Below, piece after piece: positions 54,563 to 64,000 of a stretch of 64,000 nucleotides of DNA (positions are counted from its first letter, which is position 1; each line of letters opens with the position of its first letter). The DNA comes from Phycomyces blakesleeanus NRRL 1555(-). Its lineage: Eukaryota > Mucoromycota > Mucoromycetes > Mucorales > Phycomycetaceae. A program made the position numbers and the translations under genes. The stretch is taken from positions 744,001 to 808,000 of the forward strand of contig NW_017265139.1 in assembly GCF_001638985.1 (NCBI RefSeq), read 5' to 3'. The notes under the pieces were generated by a model, which did not search any database, was not told the DNA's origin, and worked only from the letters and a program-made list of their open reading frames with translations.

Positions 54563-57500
54563 ATGTCTTCTTCCAACGCCAGCCAGCAGAGAGATAGAAT
54601 ATCTACACAGCAATACCAATGTGATCAATGTGTCTTGTTTTTTGATAACTACCAGAAGCTGCAAAACCACAAGAGAATTCACAGAGGAGATTCAGCAACA
54701 ATGACTGAAATTGACCAGTCTATTCTGGATGATGTTGACATGTACCATAACGAAAATGATACTAGTAATGAAGATGAATCTGTTAGCAATTCAGGTAATG
54801 AAAAGAGCTGTAATTGTATTATTTATTTTCCAATTACTAAATAATGTATTACAGAATATACTATGGAGTCTATGGAGCTTGATAATACTATTTCATATAA
54901 GTGCGCATGTAATTTTGAGGACAGTGAGGGTGAAGCTCACATTTACGACAGCAGCCAAATCAGTACAAATACTTTTACCAAAGCCGAGTTGATGAGTATT
55001 CATCTGTCTCAATTGATGCTACAGCATAGAATTGCTAGAGCAGCATATAGAGACATTGTTCAATTTATAAACACTGTCATCCGAGACCATGACGATATAA
55101 TGATGGGTAAAATATTATATTTTCTGTTACCTTGTACTTTAATTCCAGATCACTAACATGTAGTGATATCGTTTTTTTTTAGAACCTGGGGCTAAGATCA
55201 GTCATGGCGAAACTGTTGATGCTTTGCTCAAGTCAAAGTCAAGTGTCAAGGGCCATGAGTATGATGTCTGCTCTAGTGGTTGTCGATTGTATGGCATTAA
55301 TGACGACCAGGAATCTTGTGTTAACTGCAGCAAACCGCGATACAAGACTGATCCCAATCAAAGTCAGACACCAGCCACCAGTATGAAACTTATGTCAGTT
55401 GGGGATATGCTTTCTCAAATGTTGGCAGATCCAGCCACAAGAGAACTCCTCTGTTACAGAGCAAACCAGGAATCTGTAGCTGGTCAGCTAACCGACATTT
55501 TTGATGGTGACAATTACAAGCAGTTGGTGCAGCAGGGCCTGTTCTCCAATCCCGATGATATTGCCATTGAGCTTTATACCAATGGGTTTGTCAATCAAAA
55601 GAAAGGCAAAAACTCATATACCATCATCCATTGCATAATATTCAACCTAGACCCATCCATCAGGTAATTAATTAATTTATTACTATTTATTATTATTATT
55701 ACAATTTTTTTAAAAAAAAATTACTAATAAAATACTTAGATATACCAACAAATACCTTTTGCAACTGGCAATCTTGCCTGACCCCAAGAAGCCAACTCAT
55801 TTGGACTCCTTTCTTATACCCATCATCAATGAATTGCGAGATCTTGAGGCACATGGCTTGGTTGTCAAGCACAATGGAGTGGAGCTTTGCAGATTCAAGG
55901 TCTATCTTCTGCTTGCTTCTGGCGATATTCCAGCTGTAGCTGATATGGCCCACATTGGTTCCCATACAAGTTTATTTGGGTTGCCGTTTTTGTGAGACCA
56001 AAGGCAAATGCCCTACTAACAGACGGCATGGCATGTACTTTGATGACATTTCCGCCCGGTTAAGACCTTTGGAAGACTTCAAAGTAGGCAACCCTGTAAG
56101 TATACAAATGTTCAATTAGCCATCTTTTTTTCATACTAAATAACTGCTTGTAATAGTCGAAGAACATATACCAGCCAAGCATATATACCCAACTCTCAAC
56201 CTTCTCTGGATCATCATTTTTTGCATTAGATGAACTTCATTTAATTGCAAGAGGGATTGGAAAGCTTGTGTATGACCTGATTACCATCACCCTCACAAAG
56301 GAAACCAAATTTTATTATACCCATCCAGACAATACCCTCAATACCACTGAATACCCTTTTCATATACCAAGAGCAGACCTTGTAACAATCGGAAACTGTA
56401 TCACCAGCTCACGAAAATATATACCCACCTCATTTCAAGGCAGTTTTGACAACGTATTTGCCAAGATCGATGGTACTCACGCAGTGGACTGGCTTGACTT
56501 TCTCTTATACCTTGTCCCCACTTTGGTCGTGCCTTATTTACCAAATAGGGCTGTCAAAACAGCTCTATTATCTCTCATGAAAGGTTGCGCGCTTGCCTTG
56601 CAATGGACGTTGACATCAGAATTGCTTGATGAGATGGAGTCGTAAGTTATTATACGTCTCATATATTATCATTACAAATAGCTGATTGTTACCATTTTTT
56701 AAATATTAATAATAGATACTTCAAGCACTGGCACTCGTTTTTATACCAACAAGTCCAGAATAATACCCTGTCTCGTAGTGTTTTCCGACCAGTGCAACAT
56801 TACCTGGTCCATATACCCTATATCATCAAGCAGCAAGGCCCCCTGCGATGCTACTCCACTCGCTCAATGGAGAGAGTAATTGGCGTCTTCTTGAAATTGA
56901 TAAAGTCCAAATCAAAGGGTGGCCAAAACGCCAGTTTTCTCATTGAGCAATTTGCGATTCACAATTATACCAGCACGGCAATCAGCATCTGTGATGAAAT
57001 CAACCTCATTTGGCCAAAGCCATATGGAAGAGAGAGCTACATGGACCTTCCTAATGATCCTAGTGGTGCGCAGTTGTGGGAGCCATTTCATCAGTTTGTT
57101 AATTTGAATGATGATTCGGTGGAAGGTGTAGGCGGCCCTAGTGTGAAGGAAGCTTTATTGAAATACTACCGGAGAACAACAGGCTTGACTGGCCACGAGT
57201 TTGGTGACTCTGTTGTTGTTGTAGCTGCACGTCTGTGAATGGACTCGACTGTATATTCCTCATGCATGTACCAAAGAAAGAAAAACGAGACCAGCCGTGG
57301 CAACCATTACGTGATGTTTACTTGCCCCTATAGAAAGTAAGTATAATATTTTTTGATATACAATCAAAAGTTGCTTACATTCTATTTATTTATTTATTTT
57401 AGCAACCGTAATGTAATTGTTCACAGCTGGCTCGTCGGTACAGTACAGTTCTACTTTCAGCATGTAGATTTCTATGGCTTCCCACACTTTCTTGCTTTTG

Positions 57501-57754
57501 TGGAGGTCATGAAGGAACATGACACGGCTGGTCATGACTCATCAGTACCTATCGTCAAACAACGGTCACAAAGCACCTGTACACTAGGCCACCAAACGCA
57601 ACCAACTTATGCAGTTATAAGTGTAAATGACATTTGTCATCAAGTTGGTCTGGTCCAATACCCACCGAATGGAAACCAGTTTTATGTAATCGCGCCCTAT
57701 TATATCTTTAACAACAACATGCGCATTACTAAAGGCAATCTTTCCATTCTGTAA
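54563..57754 (+). pseudogene. Plavaka-type transposase of B1, seven exons, two lesions
   Basis: Exons are 54563-54794, 54855-55106, 55183-55663, 55740-56095, 56157-56641, 56716-57336 and 57403-57754, about 925 codons. The N-terminus has a C2H2 finger (CDQCVLFFDNYQKLQNHKRIH) and an acidic linker. Exon 3 has the Plavaka/Tnp2 zinc segment (CRLYGINDDQESCVNCSKPRY) and FDGDNYKQLV; the position usually Asp in STDGF reads YTNGF. Exon 4 has LPDPKKPTHLDSFLIP; exon 5 has DELHLIARGIG (candidate acidic residue and His). Exon 6 has PLRCYSTRSMERVIGVF (catalytic Glu region) and exon 7 a SWLVGTVQFYFQH-type C-terminus. One extra base near 55978 shifts the frame before CRFCETKGKC, and TGA at 57236 replaces a likely Trp. 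Otherwise complete. Confidence 0.9.
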
Positions 57755-58383
57755 TCCTTTTTATTTTTATCTTATTTTTCTATATGCTCTATATCCTTAT
57801 ATCTTTTATATTTTTTATATCATCCTTGTATCTTATATTCTTTTTTTAATTTTCTCTATTTCTTATGTTTTTTTTAATCTCTATATGCCCCGTCTTTCTT
57901 TTCTTCTTTATATACTCCGGTTTTTTTTCTATTCTCTATACACCTTATGCTTTTCTCTTCATTCCCTATATGCTCTATATGCCATTACGCGATTTAAATA
58001 AAATCAAATTGCCAATTCATCAAGATAAAAAGAATATCTAAAAAAAAAAGAACGTAGTTTAAAAAATAAAAAAATGGCAGTTATGTTACCATTTCATTCA
58101 CACATTCCAAAAATTATTAATCTTAATAATTGTTGACATCTTTGATATTCAATAAAACATATATTTCAATACTCAAAGTGGTCATTACAACTTACAAACG
58201 TTTTTTACAGTATTGAAAATATTGTACAGCAACAAAAAAAGTGTTTTCATGTTACTTTTTTAAATTGCTATGAATGACATTACCATCTTACAACAAACGG
58301 CGAAGATTTTATTGGGTTTCAACCAAAAAAATGGCAGTTATGTGCCTACTTTCGGCCCAACTGCCATTCATCCCGCCGTAGTG
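57755..58383. other. B1 right subterminal region
   Basis: Pyrimidine-rich DNA with repeated TCTATATGC-like words follows the stop codon. The subterminal motif AAAAAATGGCAGTTAT occurs near 58066 and 58328, ahead of the GCCGTAGTG end. Confidence 0.6.
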
Positions 58384-58952
58384 TTTAAAGATTTTTATAC
58401 TTTGGTGATACCTCTTTAGATATTTATTACATTAAGAGCATCCACAGTGGTCTGTGTAAATTTAACAAGAATGTTAATTTAACTAGAAAATTTAGATTTT
58501 TTCATTCTCAGTGAATTGCTTAACTAAAAGTTTTAACTTATTATTTCTTATTAATAATTACTGGCTATTTAAATTTAACAATTCACAAAAACATCCAGAG
58601 CTTTTTTACATACACTGCTAATTTTACTCAGACTGTTGTGTATAGTCTAAATTATCTCTTTTAAATGCGGCTTTTTAATTTCCAAAATTATTTTAGTTAC
58701 ACATACCACTGTAGATGCTCTAAGAATTTGTATGTTTTTATATTGAAGATTATATTTTATTAACTTTTTTAAATATATTGAATTAAATATTTTACATATA
58801 TAAATAAAAAACTATTGACATGAGTAGAAAGAGAATTCTATTCTGTATAATTATATTTAGTTTGTTTTTTTATAAATAATATTTCACTAAATGTTCAGCT
58901 CATTTAAAGATTTTTATACTTTGGTCTACTTCTTTAAGTACACATTACATTC
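58384..58952. repeat. Direct repeat bracketing a MITE
   Basis: TTTAAAGATTTTTATACTTT starts at 58384 and again at about 58904; each copy continues with similar sequence for some 50 bases. The MITE at 58436-58720 lies between them. It is perhaps an older duplication; the origin is unknown. Confidence 0.5.
58436..58720. mobile_element. PIF/Harbinger-like MITE, 285 bases, TSD TAA
   Basis: Terminal inverted repeats are GAGCATCCACAGTGGT (58436-58451) and ACCACTGTAGATGCTC (58705-58720), one mismatch, with TAA on both sides (58433-58435, 58721-58723). The ends are related to the MITE at 38117. Non-coding. Confidence 0.85.
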
Positions 58953-59165
58953 AGAATTTATATACTTTTAATATTACTACAAAAATTTTGAAAATATATA
59001 TTTTGTACAAAATAATAAAAACAGTTGAGATATATTATTAAAGATATATCTTATACATAAGTATAAAAATAAATTTTATAGTAAAAATTATAAAGCAAAG
59101 TATTCAAACTGTCCATAACAGCTGAACTGGAGAAAGATGTTTAAAGACATATTTACATTATATAT

Positions 59166-59699
59166 TATCATAAATGAGTATTGACTACTGCTGTAATTGA
59201 GAATAGGTCTGGAGGAAATAATATAAGTCCTCAGCTATTCTAATCAAAAATGTCTACTAATTGCTTTATTATTCAATACATAGCTTTAAAATACATGATA
59301 GTGATTGTATTTCATATGATTATAACACTATAATATGAGACACATTAGTGAATTATTATAAGTATAATTATAGCTCATAAACACATTTACTTTTGATGTT
59401 AATACTTCATTGAAACTACACACATTTGTATAAATAATTATACATTAATTATTTCAAGATCATGTTGCTCAGATTAAGACTCAGATAGGATCGATTATCT
59501 GACTCTGTTCATATAATTTTCCCAGTTCAAAATAATAAAAATAGCAGTAGTAGTTCAGTATAGAAACCTTGTCAAATTTTGATATCAAATATTCTCTCAA
59601 TAAACAAACTTTATACAAGTTTTCACAAATGTTTGTTTCTCATTTTCAAATCTTAAATTCTTCTTAACAACTTCTTTTAAAAATTCAATCACCACAACA
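59166..59699 (+). repeat. Solo LTR, second copy of the 22022-22553 family
   Basis: It aligns with 22022-22553 throughout (AATGAGTATTGACTACTGCT, AGGATCGATTA, AATAGCAGTAGTAGTTCAGT blocks). It ends ACAACA at 59699; the start is altered (TATCAT against TGTTGT). A TATA-like box and AATAAAC are placed as in the other copy. No target duplication is evident. Confidence 0.7.
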
Positions 59700-61130
59700 C
59701 AGGTAATTTAAAATCATAATTTTTACAAGATTTTTATTATTGTGAATTTTCTTTAAAATACTACTAAAATTCATTTTTTTTTCATCTAATTTTGAAGAAA
59801 GATAAAAACAAATTATAAAAAGAAGATAAGCTAGCAATCTATATTGATAGAGAAAAGTCTTGTAAATCTTGTTATATTTGAACTGTTTATTAGAAGTGAT
59901 TTCGGTATTTTTTTAACCAGCTTAAAAAAATTAATTTTATTGATATATATGTTAAATTACACTATACTGTTATCAATTTTAAGTGTATATTACCCATTTA
60001 TACTACCTGTTTATACAATCTCTTCATACTATAGTCAAAGCTCAATTTAGTAATATTATTCTGAGAATTTTTGACCGTTCCCTGCTAATTAGAGACCTTC
60101 ATGCATTTTGGAAAAGTGCAAATTATTGCTTTATAAGGGAAACTTTTAAAATTTTCCAAATCTAAAAATAAAACAAGTGTAATGTGACAGACAAAAATTA
60201 GAAAAGTTCCTCTTACCCTATTCAATATTTGAAAAATTTGAGGTAAAATTTTCTATTTTTTCAGTCAATAATTTTCTATATTTGTTTTCTACTAAACTGC
60301 CTTTAAAAATCACTTTAAAAAAAGGAAAAAAATATTTGATTTCTTTCCTTGTAATTTTAGTGATAATTATATGTCCGGTAATATACATAGAAAGTCTCAT
60401 CTGATCAAAGTGACTCTACTTTAAAAAGTAATTTAGTGTTACTGAAAAAATTATGTAATTTCACTGAGTTTAAATACCATTTTAATTGAGTTAAAGAACC
60501 AATTTCTCCTACGTAAAAGGGGTCTTTTAATAGGTTGGAAATATGTATTTAATTATGTAGATGATGTTTTTATTCTTGTGAAATATATCATTTTATGTTC
60601 TGCTTAAATTTAGTAGTATTTTTTATTTAGCTCTCAAATACAAAAGAGGTCTAGTGTATATTCTCATCATATTTTGACCATCAGCTCTCAATTGGGGTGT
60701 TCAGTCCAGATATGAATGCCAAGTATGGGCCAATCATATCAAGGATTGACAAAATTTTACTCAATTTCTATTGGTCAGATGTCTCAAAATCTGGTGAAAT
60801 AGAATGCAAAATAGGATGCGAAACAGGTTGCAAAACAGGCTCACAATTATAACCAGACTTTTTGTTTGGTATTTTATATAGATCAAATTTATTATATAAT
60901 TTTTCAATTTTTGGTTTATTTGATAGAAAAAAAAATGTTTTCTCAATAAATATTGTAATTCACAGTTTCTTCTTCTTTAAACATATATTGAACCATTGGA
61001 TATTTCTTGTTTGATATCACTGTTCATTTGTTTTCTGAATCAGATATTAAATACTAGATTGAAAGAAGAAAAGCACTTTTTAAGAGCAGTGTCATAAATA
61101 ATTAGTGAATGAATAGAAGAAAATATAATA
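59700..61130. other. AT-rich region with a partial pogo-like end
   Basis: At 60033 the sequence ATAGTCAAAGCTCAATTTAG repeats the left end of the MITE at 49646; no matching right end was found. Only short frames occur otherwise. Confidence 0.45.
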
Positions 61131-61253
61131 CACCTGGCTTAGGGTGAAGTTGACTCACTTCCAACTCTGCCATGACTTCTTTCTATGCAAGAAGACCATC
61201 CTCTATTTTTCTTTTATTTTAATTCTGTAATCTCTCTAATAAAACAAATCACA

Positions 61254-62604
61254 ATGTCAAAGAACAATAAAGCTAAAACAACCAACTCATATTATAAGAC
61301 AGCAGATTTCAAAAAAGGAATGATTATTGGAAGATATAAAGAAAGATGTAGCTCCTATAAGATTTCAGACGCAGAAGGCATACCCCAATCAACTGTTTAT
61401 CATATAGTTAAAAAATACAAGACAAAGAAGACATGCGCTGAGAAGGAGAATCCTGGGTTCTCTAAGAAGCTATCACCATGGGCAATTCGTTATTTGAAGT
61501 TTACTACAAAAAAAATAGATGTGTCACATTAGCTTGTTAGGAGCAGATGCTCTAACAGTCACAGCACCTACATAGCTAAATCTATCTATTATAACTATCT
61601 TAACATATCATATTCTCACATCACTTATATAATCCCCAAATATTGATCATTGGGACTATCCTCAATAATAACATTATTCAACACTTATATAGCAATTAGC
61701 AATTAACAAATAGTATAAATATCATTCAAAATATCAATCAATAAAGACTATCTTTTTCTTACTATTGAATTCTCTTCTCTTGCTATTTGTATCTCCGCTA
61801 TGCCACGTCTGGCACACAACAAGCTACCATCACGTGCAGTGTTAAAGAGATGCATGACATCTCAATCAGTCAAGTAATAGTACGCAAATATCTGCACAAT
61901 ATGAACCTTTGCTCTTGTGTTGCTGTAGCCAAGTCTTATCTAGATGAAGCACATAAGAAGGCACACTTGCAATGGGTTAGGGAGAAAAAAAATTGGAATG
62001 ATGAATGGACATCAGTAATCTGGAGTGATGAGTCCAGATTCACCCTTTTTCAGAAAGGTGGACAGCAATATGTTTGGCGCCAACTGCATGAGAAATATGA
62101 CAATGACTGTCTGATACCAGCAGTGCAAGGGTTAGATGGTTCAGTATCAGTTTGGGGATATATTTGGGCAGAAGGTGTTGGCCCACTAGTTATATTAGAT
62201 GACTAGATGACAAAAGAAATGTATATCCAGACACTAAAGACAACTATCTCCCATTTCTTGCTGCTCTTCCTGACAAGAACACCACCACCTACCTTCTCCA
62301 AGAAAATAATGCCAAGCCACATAAGAGCAAGTTGGCAGAACAGTGGAAAAAAAGAAACGATGTGGCTATCTTACCATGGCCTGCAAAAAGTCCAGATCTC
62401 AATCCGATTGAGAATATCTGGAGCTATCTTGATAACAAGGTTAGAGATAGAAGATCTCAGCCTACCACGCTAAAAGAACTGGAGGTTGCTTTGTTGGAGG
62501 AGTGAGCAGAAACCACAGCAAGTACTTATGTGAAGTTCTTCCTGAGCATTCAAGATCATATGATATTAGTTAGGAAGAAGCATGGAGAAGCTATTAACTA
62601 TTAA
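61254..62604 (+). pseudogene. Tc1 family DD34E transposase of T5, interrupted by an LTR
   Basis: The helix-turn-helix N-terminus (ISDAEGIPQSTVYHIVKKY) precedes the LTR at 61535; the frame resumes from 61822 with MHDISISQVIVRKYL, WNDEWTSVIWSDESRFTLF (first Asp kept), VWGYIWAEGVGPLV, then LLQENNAKPHKS (second Asp now Asn) and SPDLNPIENIWSYL (Glu kept). TAG at 62204 (Tyr in T3), a one-base loss near 62240 relative to T3, and a TGA shared with T3 near the end (LLEE-stop-AE) break it. Four Trp codons that are stops in T3 are intact here. Confidence 0.9.
61535..61821 (+). repeat. Short solo LTR (copia-like size), 287 bases
   Basis: It begins TGTTAGGAGCAG and ends GGCACACAACA (TGTT/AACA ends), and contains AATAAAGAC 78 bases before its end. 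The 4-base direct repeat AGCT (61531-61534, 61822-61825) flanks it. It is absent from T3 at the homologous place, which proves insertion. No parent element is in the window. Confidence 0.8.
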
Positions 62605-62775
62605 ACCTCTATCAATTTTTAATATAAATAAGCAACACATATTATAAAATCTTCCATTCATTTTTTGTCTTTAAGAATCATGTCTTTGAGAACTTAGTTA
62701 ACCTTGAAAAACAGAGGTGTACTTCTTTGATTTTAGTGGAGTTGGAAGTAAGTCAATTTTATCCTAAGCCAGATG

Positions 62776-63574
62776 TATTTAATATTACTTACAGTGTAAT
62801 ATACATGAGAAAAATAATATTAATAAATACTTTGATATTGCTTAGATACTAAATTGATTTTTTATATTAGTACAGATATCAGAATAGATTATTCTTAGCA
62901 ATGTATATACTAAAAGAATATATATTAATTAACTTACATATTGTATGGCTAACTATTTTAAATAAAAAATATAGTTAATTAGATAAATTAAAAAAAGCAT
63001 TTATAGAGATGCATAATAGAAAGAGATGAATTTGGAACAATAAAAAGACTTACTATTATACTTCATTCAGAAATGACTAGTGCAAATGAAAAAGACTAGG
63101 AATGACAAAAAAAGAAGAAAAAGATTATTAATAAAGAAGATCTTTAAAGGAGTCTTGTTTTTATCTTGGTATTCAAACTTTGTATAAAAAGATGCATATG
63201 TCTTAATTATCAACTACAAAATATTATGAAAGAATACATAAAAAGAGAAAAAAGAAAGAAGTTGGAAATTACTACTTAGAAAATTCTCAGTAAGAAATAT
63301 GAGCAAAAGAAAGAGATTCAAATAATTAGCAATACGAGTCACTGAATATCAGAAAAATGCACTTGTAAAAAAAACATTAAAAAAAGACTATAATTATCAA
63401 TATTTTGAAATTAAATAAATTATTAATTTTATTAAAAACAAAGATTTTTTAATTAAACTTTACATAAATTCTCAACCCTTTGACTTTAGGAAAGTAGTGA
63501 ACAAAATATGTAAAAAATAAACATATATATATTTGCCAAATATTTATTTTTATCTCTTTGTTTCTTTATACAAA
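62776..63574. other. AT-rich region upstream of the last gene
   Basis: No terminal repeat, ORF or RNA gene could be supported. A CACTGG end was looked for and not found. Confidence 0.5.
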
Positions 63575-64000
63575 ATGTCCAACTTCGACTTATCCAACAT
63601 CTCCCTAAGAAACTTCTTCTACAGCTCAGTCAGCCAAAATGCTGGATTCAACCCTGTTCCTATTGCCCTAAGACCCAATGGTGATGATATTGTTGAGTCA
63701 GTCAAAACCGTTGACAACAAGTATTTTGCCTCTATTAAGAGGAAAGTCGATATTTTGAGTCTCCTAGTCCAACAGGGTCTATCTCAAGAAACGATTGGGA
63801 GAATAGAAAGAAGCATTGCAGACATAATGGCTTCTCTAGAGACCATCAAAAAAGTCATCAAAGATAGAACTTTGTCGCAGAGACCTCTTCCAGTCAGAGG
63901 CTCTGGTGCCCTTACTGAAGGGACATTCAAGTCAGGTCTGAGATGCCCTGAGGTGTTGATAAGTACAGAAAGTAAAATGATTGTGGTATGTATCTAAAAT
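63575..64000 (+). CDS. First exon of an accessory-type gene, cut by the window end
   Basis: ATG 63575 (an in-frame ATG at 63533 is also possible) opens 137 codons to a GTATGT donor at 63986. The peptide is polar with a long helical, coiled region (FASIKRKVDILSLLVQQ, ETIGRIERSIADIMASLETI) and a basic patch (KKVIKDRTLSQR). The size, coiled start and splice site after about 100-140 codons resemble exon 1 of the family A and B accessory genes; I see no clear sequence identity. The remainder lies beyond 64000. Confidence 0.45.

Larger units (their letters stand above)
50959..58383. mobile_element. Complete CACTA-type element B1 (family B), 7425 bases
   Basis: The ends are CACTACGGC (50959-50967) and GCCGTAGTG (58375-58383). 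Subterminal copies of ATAACTGCCATTTTTT occur in direct or inverted form at about 51003, 51026, 58065 and 58325; the left pair forms a palindrome around 51000-51041. It contains an intact minus-strand accessory gene (52093-53123) and a nearly intact plus-strand transposase (54563-57754), divergently arranged. The 3 bases on each side (CAG and TTT) do not match, so no target duplication is visible. It is the least decayed DNA transposon in the window. Confidence 0.9.
61131..62775. mobile_element. Tc1-type element T5, 1645 bases including an inserted LTR
   Basis: The ends are CACCTGGCTTAGGGTGAAGT (61131 on) and, on the minus strand from 62775, CATCTGGCTTAGGATAAAAT, continuing TTGACT. TA flanks both (61129-61130, 62776-62777). 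Same family as T3. Without the 287-base LTR and its 4-base duplication the length is 1354, equal to T3. Confidence 0.95.

Noticed and set aside
50959..58383. Target duplication for B1
   Set aside because: Flanking triplets CAG and TTT differ and no longer match was found, so none is claimed.
1..64000. tRNA, rRNA, CRISPR and riboswitch candidates
   Set aside because: No cloverleaf with conserved T-loop sequence, no rRNA-like block and no spaced repeat array was seen; short AT repeats are simple sequence.

Overview
The window is eukaryotic and looks like a fungal genome, most likely Mucoromycota. Coding regions are broken by many short GT-AG introns (about 50-90 bases), intergenic DNA is very AT-rich, and the mobile elements (CACTA/Plavaka-like, chromodomain Ty3, Tc1/mariner, MULE, Helitron) fit that phylum. 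A Phycomyces-like species is my guess from memory of its Tc1 families; nothing here proves it. I found no tRNA, rRNA, CRISPR array or bacterial-type operon, and no convincing single-copy host gene. Nearly everything recognisable is a mobile element, much of it nested.

Layout. 1-4856: CACTA-type element A1 (left end outside the window), carrying a solo LTR and inserted in a Ty3 integrase remnant (4857-5900). 6430-12275: three decayed Tc1 copies (T1, T2, T3) and a TA-flanked MITE. 12278-14970: a remnant of a second CACTA-like family (B2), then a Helitron N-terminal fragment. About 14985-34956: element A2, whose transposase gene is split twice, first by a complete second element A3 (16422-23704, TSD ATA) and then by a young Ty3 retrotransposon (24176-30297, TSD TGGTC); A2's accessory gene and a small six-exon gene follow. 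35075-36418: Tc1 copy T4. 36419-39263: non-coding DNA with a foldback element and a PIF-like MITE. 39264-42211 plus 48997-49200: a MULE gene (FAR1-like, DDE, SWIM, OTU) split by complete element A4 (42212-48993, TSD CAC). 49646-49851: pogo-like MITE. 50959-58383: the least decayed transposon, B1. 58384-64000: a MITE, a solo LTR, Tc1 copy T5 with a copia-like LTR inside, and the first exon of a further gene at the edge.

How the genes fit together. Family A elements start CACTGGARAAA. They carry a Tnp2/Plavaka-like transposase convergent with a four-exon accessory gene and, in A2 and A4, a third small multi-exon gene divergent from the accessory gene and lying between it and the terminal repeat. 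Its four central exons have identical lengths (62, 49, 68 and 58 bases) in the two elements. Family B starts CACTACGGC and has divergent transposase and accessory genes. By analogy with En/Spm TnpD/TnpA, the accessory protein may bind subterminal repeats. The third gene of family A is the best candidate here for something undescribed. Many lesions in all families are G-to-A or C-to-T changes (Trp to stop, catalytic Asp to Asn), as expected from cytosine deamination of silenced repeats.
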